Assembly (NCBI GenBank): GCA_003024785.1
Contig: PUQB01000233.1
Location: 248,001-312,000, forward strand
DNA: 64,000 nucleotides
Origin: Selaginella tamariscina
Taxonomy: Eukaryota > Streptophyta > Lycopodiopsida > Selaginellales > Selaginellaceae
Reading direction: 5' to 3'
The position numbers were made by a program, and so were the translations under genes. Each line of letters opens with the position of its first letter. The first letter of the stretch is position 1. Positions 57,201 to 64,000 of the stretch are shown here, in pieces. The notes beneath the pieces were generated by a model, which saw only the letters and a list, made by a program, of their open reading frames with translations, was not told where the DNA came from and did no database searches.

Positions 57201-58212
57201 ACCGTTTCACCAAGCAGGCTCATTTCCTACCCTGCAACAAGACAGCTACAGGTCAGACAACTGCCGAGTTGGTGATCCGCGAGGTGTTCCGACATCATGG
57301 TCTTCCTGAGAGCATTGTTTCCGATCGAGGTCCACAATTCATGTCCAAGTTTTGGCGAGAGCTTCTTCGGAGTCTACAGGTCAAAGCGGATCTTTCTTCA
57401 GGATATCACCCACAAACCGATGGGCAGTCCGAACGCACAATTCAGACCTTAGAACAGTATCTTCGTTGCTTCATCAGTTACCAGCAGGACAACTGGTTGG
57501 ACCTCCTTCCAATGGCGGAGTTTGCCTACAACAACTCCATCCACGCATCTACAGGACAGACACCTTCTTTGCTCTTACAGGCCACCATCCACGTTTTGAC
57601 TTTGCTCCTCCCGCTTCTCCTTCTTCCGCTCCTGCAGTACAGGATCGTCTTCAGCATCTTCGGCAGGTACAGGATGATCTCCAGGTTCATCTTCAACAGG
57701 CACAGGAACGATACAAGCATCATGCTGATGCTCACCGTCAGCCGGCACCTGCATACAAGATTGGTGATCTCGTGTGGCTTCTTCGTCGACACATTCGCAC
57801 CAACAGGCCTTCTTCTAAGTTGGATTTTCAACGATTGGGCCCTTATAGGATCGTGGCGGAGGTAAATCCTGTAGCTTTCCGACTCGAGTTACCATCCACG
57901 GTGAAACTTCATCCTGTGTTTCACACCTCTTTGTTGGAGCCGTATCATCCTTCTTCTCTTCCCGGTCGTGTTTCTTCTCCTCCCCCTCCTGTGGTCATTG
58001 ACACGGAACCTGAGTACGAAGTCGCAGCCATCCTTGACTCTCGTCTTCATCGTCACCAACTCCAATACTTGGTGGATTGGAAAGGGTACCTGCCTACTGA
58101 TCGCACTTGGGAACCTGCATCCAACTTACTCCATGCTTCTTCCAAGGTTGCTGCCTTCCATCGGCATTATCCTGCTAAACCAGGTCCCAAGACTCGTGGA
58201 ACTCGTCTTTAG
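54220..58212 (+). CDS. Element 4 pol: protease-RT-RNase H-integrase-chromodomain
   Basis: The frame is -1 relative to the gag end. The protease has [14 protein letters not shown] (about 54,331-54,372). A Pro/Ser-rich spacer with many CCTGTACAGG-like words follows (54,640-55,230). RT has [40 protein letters not shown] and the intact active site [14 protein letters not shown] (about 55,800-55,840). RNase H has [14 protein letters not shown] and the tether [20 protein letters not shown]. Integrase has an HHCC finger (SCDTCSRSK), [39 protein letters not shown] and [20 protein letters not shown]. The GPY/F segment [20 protein letters not shown] comes next. The chromodomain ([31 protein letters not shown]) ends the protein at 58,210-58,212. 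Breaks near 55,748, 56,282 and 57,565 are each a single lost base. All visible catalytic residues are conserved. Confidence 0.93.
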
Positions 58213-58223
58213 GGAGGAGGTGC
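58212..58223 (+). other. Element 4 polypurine tract
   Basis: GGGAGGAGGTGC directly before the 3' LTR, overlapping the pol stop codon by one base. Confidence 0.75.
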
Positions 58224-58841
58224 TGTCACGACCCGATACAGAATACAGGATTCCGGATACAGGACATGGGTTGCAGGACTTTCCTACAGGATTCCGGATA
58301 CAGGATATGGGTTGCAGGATTTCCTACAGGATATTCCTACCAGGATTCCGGACACAGGATTCGGTTGCAGGATATTCCTACAGGATATGCCACAGGATAT
58401 GCCTAGAGGATAAGGGACATGTGGACTCATCTTAGCCTCTGCATGCATGCAATCACTTTTGCATGCATGCAACCACTTTTGCATCATGCCTAGATTAGCT
58501 CTTGGAGTTGTGAGCATAAAAGCTCCGACCTAATTGTTGTACAATCAGTTACTATCAACACCAGTCTTACTACGATCAATTTCGTCTTGTCTTGTTCTTG
58601 TCTTGTTTCCTGTCCTGTTCCTGTCTCGCTCCTGTTTCCTGTCCTGCCCTGGATCCTATCCTGCTCCGGGATCCTGTCCTGTTCCTGTCTCCTCCCGGAT
58701 CCTATCCTGATCCTGTCTTGCTCTTAGATCCGTCCTGTTCCTATTTCCAGTTCCTGTCCTGCTCTCGGTCCTGTTCCTGAGTCAGGCCTTCCTGTCCTTG
58801 GAATCCTGTTCCCTTCCTGGTTCCTGGATCGTGGCATGACA
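58224..58841 (+). repeat. Element 4 3' LTR
   Basis: A 618-base partner of 52,535-53,154. The self-pairing word AGTTACTATCAA is preserved at 58,547-58,558. Confidence 0.95.
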
Positions 58842-58846
58842 GCAGT

Positions 58847-60880
58847 GGTGGAGCAATGCCAGTTCCTAGCAATGTAAAGTTACAGAGTTTTGGGCATGGC
58901 TTGTTATTATCGGTATGTCAAAGATTATGCCAAGAAAGCTTCTCTATTAACTAGGTTGTTGAGGAAGAACGTTTCCCTTTGCATGGAGTGCTTTAGAGAA
59001 GAGCAGCTTCCAAGCTTTGAAATAAGCTTTGGTACATGCACCAGTTTTATCTATTGCAGATCCCTTTAAGCCTTATGAGGTATCATGTGATGCAAGTGGA
59101 AGTGGCCATTGGAGATGTACTTATGCAAGAGGGAAGGCTTATTGATTATGAGAGTTGTACTTTGAATCCTGCAAAGCAATGGTACTCAGCGTATGAGCAA
59201 GAACTACTGGCTATTGTTAATGCATTACGAGTTTGGAGGCACTATCTTTATGGTGCAAGTTTCAAGGTGTTTTAAAAATTACAAGCCTTTGGTGTATTTG
59301 TTCACATAGAAAGAGTTAAACTCTTAGCAAGCTCACATGATGTTTAAGTTCATGGAGTCCAGCAAATTTCCTATTGAGCATCGCGCGGAAAGGCTAACGT
59401 GGTGGCATATGCTTTGTCATGCGTTAGGAGAGCCATAATAGTTGGAGAATTCCAAACAAACTTATGTAATGCATTAACAAGGATGGTCAGTGAGTTTAGC
59501 TAGGTAATTCAGCATGCTCAAGCACAAGACGCCGAGGTGCATGAGCTCAGAGGACAGCTAGAGCCACCATTCTCATTTCATAATGAATTTTTGTACTACA
59601 ATGGCCGTGTGTATTTTCCTAATGTGGACCATTTATGAACATTGTAACTAAAAGAAAATGTTTTCTTAATAATTAGCAATTTTAATTATTTAATTAGCAT
59701 TTTTTAATATAAAAAATAATTTTTAGAATAATATATGTTTAAAGAAAATATTCTTTAAAATGTAGTTTAAAATATTAATAATTAATACATAAGTATTAAT
59801 TAAAGATTTTTTTATTTCTCAATTTTTATGTATCATTCCCATTTTAGTTACACGTTCATATTTAATCAATTAAGTACTATATTTCTACTATGATCGCCCG
59901 AAGATTGGTCATTTGGGGGGGAGGAAAACATGTGAGTTGATCAAGAGGAGGTTTTACTAGAGGAATATGAAAGCTGATATCATAGAGTACTATAGGACTT
60001 GTGACAAGTGACAGCAAGTAAAGGTGCCCTTTGTCACTCATTTACCAATGACATAGAGGCAGAATGAACAGGTGTGGATCATTGTGGACATGTTGACAAA
60101 GTTTGTTAAATTCGTTCCCTTGGAGAAGAATGTGAATGCATCTAAGCTGGCTACAATGTATTTACAACATATATTTCATATCCACGAATTTCCAGATGAT
60201 ATTGTAAGTGATTAGGACTCTAAGTTCACTTCTAGCTTTTGGAGAGGCTTTTATAAGTGCATGGAAGTGAAGCTTAAGCTGTGTAGTGTAGATCATCTCG
60301 AAACAGATGGGTAAACAAAGAGGGTGAACCAAGTTTTAGAAGATATGCTGAAGTGCACTATTAACTAGAAGGAAGGCCAATGGGATAAGTATATTTAAAT
60401 ACTCGAGTTTGCTTATAATAACAACAAGCACAATGGTATTGGAATGAGTCCGTACTATGCCATGTTTGGACAGCATCCCAAGACAGCTTTTGAGTTGGGG
60501 TTAACAAGTAAGAAGGCTCAAGGCAACATGGATGAAGAAGTTAAAGATCTGAGTGTTGAGCTTGAGAACATTCATAGTTTGTGCAAGAAGAACTTGTAAG
60601 CAACTCAGAGTCAAGTTATCAAGTTTGCTAATAAACACATGTGGGAGATTATGTATATCTCCAAGTGGGATTTGCCACACATGTAAGGTGAAACACTATT
60701 ATGGCCTTACGGAAGGGACGCAATGATAAGTTGTTTCCCAGGTACTTAGGTCCTTATGAGATTTTGGAGTGTATCAGTAAAGTGGCGTATCAACTACAAA
60801 TGCTAAAAGGAGTGAGGGTGCACCCAGTGTTTCATGTTAGCTAGTTAAAGAGAGTACTCACAAGGAACGAGACCCGTGTA
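58847..60880 (+). pseudogene. Element 3 RNase H and integrase remnant
   Basis: RNase H pieces are at about 58,900-59,275 (YYRYVKDYAKKASLLTRLLR and YSAYEQELLAIVNALRVWRH). Integrase pieces run from about 59,990 (CDK-x2-C finger remnant). They continue with HEFPDDIVSD and SKFTSSFWRGFYKCMEVKLK (about 60,185-60,280), then EFAYNNNKHNGIGMSPYYAM (about 60,408) and the late RVHPVFHVS segment near 60,820. Stops are frequent. An AT-rich interval without coding signal lies at 59,640-59,880. Confidence 0.8.
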
Positions 60881-60949
60881 GATTCTTTGTGGATGTACGA
60901 GACTAATACAAGAGACGAGCGGTGAAGGCACAACAGGTATGGACTGACG

Positions 60950-63530
60950 ACGGCGGTGATCAATTACCAAGGTACTTGGGACAACACGCGTGAGGGAGGT
61001 GCATAAATGCTATAGGCAGGACTCTGTCATAGGGCGGTAAACCAATGGGAGCGTGCCACCTGTACCTAGGGTTTAGCACTAGCCAACCTACTATATAAGT
61101 AGGAAGGCTTGTAGTGGGTCGAGGTCCTTCTAGTCTGTCATCTTGTTCCACCATCTTTGGGGCAGTTTTGTACTTGGACGTGCAATATATGTATATTTAC
61201 TCCTTTTGTCCACCACCTTCTCCGGTTACTCTCCTCTTGCCCCACTCCTAGTCTGATGACATACAATCAAGAAGTGGAACCATTGCGCCTAGGAGAACTC
61301 CTCCTCACTTGTACACGGACCCTTGCGGCATCCGGGTAGAGGCCATCTCAACACCTTCCAATGCTCTCAAGGTAAGTCCGACTCGCCGAGGCGGACCCTC
61401 GAGACTGGACACTACCACATCATCCTGAGACTTCATAGAACCACCACATTTGGCCTATAGAGTCCCCAATGACCATTTGTGATGACCACGGAGGATAATA
61501 ATTACACACGGATGGAGTTCATTATAGCAAGCAGGGTTGCGGCCCAAGAAGAGACTAGAGAGTCGGGATTAACTCATTTGAACAACTAGAGATCAGCGAG
61601 TACCAGTTGGCCAAGAGGATGCATCAGGCTGGTCAAGAAAGGTTAATGGGGGAGAGGTACCCTGGTTGCCACAATCAGCCTATGCCTCACCTACCCAAGG
61701 AAACGACAAAACACCACATGGCCGAACCTCCGAGAAGTGGTAAACTTGACGCATCAACAGTAGAGGTGGTTGCAAGCCATAGACGACGAAGAAAGATACG
61801 AAGAACCCACAACACATTCGAATGTCATTCCATGTGTAGGAGCGTGTGTGAATGAGTAGCGCTTGGACAGGTGACCCCACCCGACAATGACCTATAATGC
61901 AAAGTGGGATGGATGGCAAGACGATGGAAGCCCTCCACCCCTCTCGATGTAGGTAAAAGTGATTGTTACGATGAGCCCCCACACTGAAGAGCCAAACCCG
62001 TGTTCGAAAAGTACCCCCAAGGGAGGAGACCCACGCAGGAAACCCTAGGAGAGGGAAGGCCTGCACTGGAGGCAAGAATCTTGAGGCGGTGAAATTAGCA
62101 CGGATAGCAACGAGGGACAAGAGCCAAAGGTCTGGCGTGGCCAATGCTACAAGGGACATAAGATAAAAAACCTAGGGCCGTCATCATCCACCAGGGTAAG
62201 GCGGGAGGACCGTGGATGCTCGAAAAGAAAGGAGGAAGAGCTTCATCCGGAAGGTCCCCATAGGGAAGGGCACTGATTATTGACAAAACAACCTCTGCAT
62301 CAGGAGTTCAGCCGATTGAACGATGCAACAAGCAAGGGTGGTTACCAAAATGAGAACTGAGGTTTCGAAAGGCCAGGGTACACATGAGACGAAGACGTTG
62401 ACGAACTAATGGATTGGGAAGAGGTATCAACAAGGGGGGCCACACAATGGTCACTTTGGACGAGGGAAGGGCTAGGGAAATCTGCTCAAGTGACCAAGAC
62501 CATATCGACCCACGAGGGAATTCCACAAGGGAGCACGGTAGAGCTGCAACCATTCTATAGGGTTGCAGGGTCCTACAAAGCCACTCACTGGATGAGGGAA
62601 TACCGTCCAGCCAAGGTATGCTGTGCCACCAATTGTAAGGTTGGTCCCACGAAGAGGGCCCTCGAGGGATAGCTTGGAAGAGCCCATCCTTGTCCCACCC
62701 TCAACCGAAGGGTAGGGCAGAGGGAGAGAAAATGCTCAACGGGATGCCATGGGAATCGATCTAGTGACCACGTGCTCAATCTGATGTAGGAGAGCACAGT
62801 AATAGTGCCCTTACTCGCATTTCGAGGAGTGAAGGGTGAAGACATAGACCAGCATGTACACAAGTTCGAGCAATTATGCAAGTTGAGAAGCATAATCGCA
62901 TGCACTTTGGACAAAAAGGTGCATGCATGCTAGATGCGATTCCACGAGGTAAACAAAGGAGCTTGTTGGGAAACCGCATGGAGGGCATTTCTGGATCTAG
63001 GAGGAAAAGAGCGAGGAGGAGGTAATCCATAAGCTAACAAGCTTGAAGCAGAAAGTAGGAGAGTCGATCGACGAATACACAATCCACATGCTAGGGTACA
63101 TCGCCGACTAAGAGATGCCCCAGTCGATTTGACCAAGAAAATGTGGTACCAAAAGGGACTGTGGCAAATGAGTCTTATGAGGTGTACACAAATGCGTGTG
63201 GCTATGCCATTGGAGGAGTTCTTATGCAAGCTGGTCATGTCATTGCTTTTAAGAGTCAAAAGCTAAATGATATAGAGTGTTGGTTTTCAACTTATGATTA
63301 GGAACTGATGGCTACCGTGCATGTCGTGCACACCTAGAGGCACTATCTACACAATGGACGTCCCTTCAAAGTGTTTACTGACACAAACCTTTGAGGCATT
63401 TCTTAGATTAGAGGATCTAAATGCTAGGCAGGTTTTTAGTCGATGTTTCTACACAAGTTTTCAGGACTTATGACTATCCATTATAAAGAGGGAAGAAGAA
63501 TGTGGTTGCAAATGCTCTTTCTTGTATCAG
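60950..63530 (+). mobile_element. Element 5: fragmentary Ty3/gypsy remnant
   Basis: An LTR-like 5' region (about 60,950-61,480) has a TATA box CTATATAAGTAGG at 61,089-61,101. An ATG at 61,482 begins a gag-like frame, MTTEDNNYTRMEFIIASRVA, which stops at 61,587. Gag-like sequence persists at about 62,800-63,110 (HVHKFEQLCKLRSIIACTLD and LTSLKQKVGESIDEYTIHML in different frames). RNase H-like sequence, EVYTNACGYAIGGVLMQAGH and VIAFKSQKLNDIECW, follows at about 63,178-63,290. Protease and RT are absent between them, so this is a deletion remnant. LTR edges and target duplications were not found. Confidence 0.6.
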
Positions 63531-64000
63531 ATTGTGGTGTTGTGTTCGTCCCTCGTCCTGACTTGGTAGTATTACCATTACTTGATTTGCCTGCGGTGTG
63601 GGGATTAGAGTGGGGGTCTACCCATTCGTCTCCTTTGTGGTGCTAGGAGCTTGCACTTCCAACATGGGTTTGATTAATGATACCCAGGAGCACCCATAGA
63701 GTAGGTGCGAACCACCACAAAGTGCGCACGTCATCCCCTTGCGTTCCATCCGCTTCTCCCCGTCATTGTACCTAGGTTGGTAGGGCTGCCACTCCCAGGG
63801 AATGAGACTTATGACTCTAGTTTCTTGATTGTGACCTCCTGCGAGGTTGGTCGTTCCCTTCCGTCCTACGTCCATTACTCCTCCGGGTGTCTGCGTCCCC
63901 CTCTGCCTTCCATTCCACCGTTAATGTGGTCCATGTTGTGGGACTTGCGGATGTTATATACCCAACAGTACTTGTCCCCGCGTGTAGTGGATCCCATTTG
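63531..64000 (-). other. Possible gag zinc-knuckle fragment at the window edge
   Basis: On the minus strand, 63,875-63,618 is open and contains MERKGMTCALCGGSHLLYGC. This is a C-x2-C-x3-H-x4-C cluster, one residue shorter than the gag CCHC knuckle. It may be a fragment of another retroelement in opposite orientation that continues beyond the window. Weak. Confidence 0.3.

Larger units (their letters stand above)
52530..58846 (+). mobile_element. Element 4: young self-priming-type chromovirus
   Basis: The element is 52,535-58,841, with LTRs of 620 and 618 bases starting TGTCACGACC and ending GGCATGACA. It is flanked by a perfect GCAGT duplication (52,530-52,534 and 58,842-58,846). The LTRs differ at roughly ten positions. 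Internal order is gag, protease, RT, RNase H, integrase, chromodomain. The RT and the chromodomain end resemble the fungal/sushi/Tcn1-like chromoviruses more than Element 1 does. It sits in the pol gene of Element 3. Five apparent frame breaks are all single-base shortenings of small homopolymers or a similar single-base loss, so the real element may be intact. Confidence 0.95.
51029..60900 (+). mobile_element. Element 3: old Ty3/gypsy element, split by Element 4
   Basis: Two plus-strand parts, 51,029-52,534 and 58,842-60,900, carry successive pieces of one pol gene. Removing Element 4 and one copy of GCAGT rejoins the RT/RNase H region in a continuous sense. Many in-frame stops show that it is old. 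LTR boundaries could not be defined. Confidence 0.8.

Noticed and set aside
61680..63260. Minus-strand open frames over Element 5
   Set aside because: No domain is recognisable, while gag and RNase H fragments are readable on the plus strand at overlapping positions.

Overview
The window is nuclear DNA of a land plant. It is AT-rich, has spliced genes with GT-AG introns, is crowded with CA/GT microsatellites, and has been heavily invaded by Ty3/gypsy LTR retrotransposons. The recognisable host genes are an FCP1/NIF-domain protein, a DUF2419 queuosine-salvage glycosidase, a DUF1005 protein and an F-box protein. Together with a fungal/sushi-like chromovirus, they suggest a non-flowering lineage (moss, lycophyte or fern), but the sequence alone does not settle this. 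None of the host genes reads through in one frame. Most breaks are single-base changes in short homopolymers, so sequencing error is at least as likely as decay.

Layout. 1-1,700: a plus-strand FCP1-like gene and a fragment of another reading frame. 1,700-4,968: AT-rich intergenic DNA holding one GC-rich island. 4,969-6,620: an eight-exon queuosine-salvage gene (minus) with CA/GT repeats in six of its seven introns. 6,780-8,806: a segment that recurs at 31,350-33,060, followed by a degenerate satellite. 8,812-16,103: Element 1, a decayed chromovirus (minus) with matching target duplications. 16,109-30,370: a hAT-like transposase relic split by Element 2 (18,418-27,449, a Tat/Athila-like Ty3 element with an extra 3' ORF), then a PIF/Harbinger transposon (28,383-30,367). 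30,600-38,220: duplicated non-coding blocks, a twice-occurring hairpin, microsatellites and the same satellite.

39,620-43,917: a compact, GC-richer gene island with a DUF1005 gene (minus), a divergent F-box gene (plus) and a small three-exon gene (minus). 44,000-50,900: AT-rich DNA with a relic of an integrase-core protein, a 33-base poly(T) tract and more satellite. 51,000-60,900: Element 3, a heavily decayed Ty3 element (plus), into whose pol gene the young Element 4 (52,535-58,841) has inserted. 60,950-63,530: remains of a further Ty3 element, and after that retroelement-like debris.

The most interesting object is Element 4. Its two LTRs are nearly identical and flanked by a perfect 5-bp duplication, and its enzymatic domains all look well preserved. 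In place of a tRNA primer site it has a 12-base complement to the predicted 5' end of its own transcript, as in the self-priming Tf1/sushi group. That group is known mainly from fungi and vertebrates.
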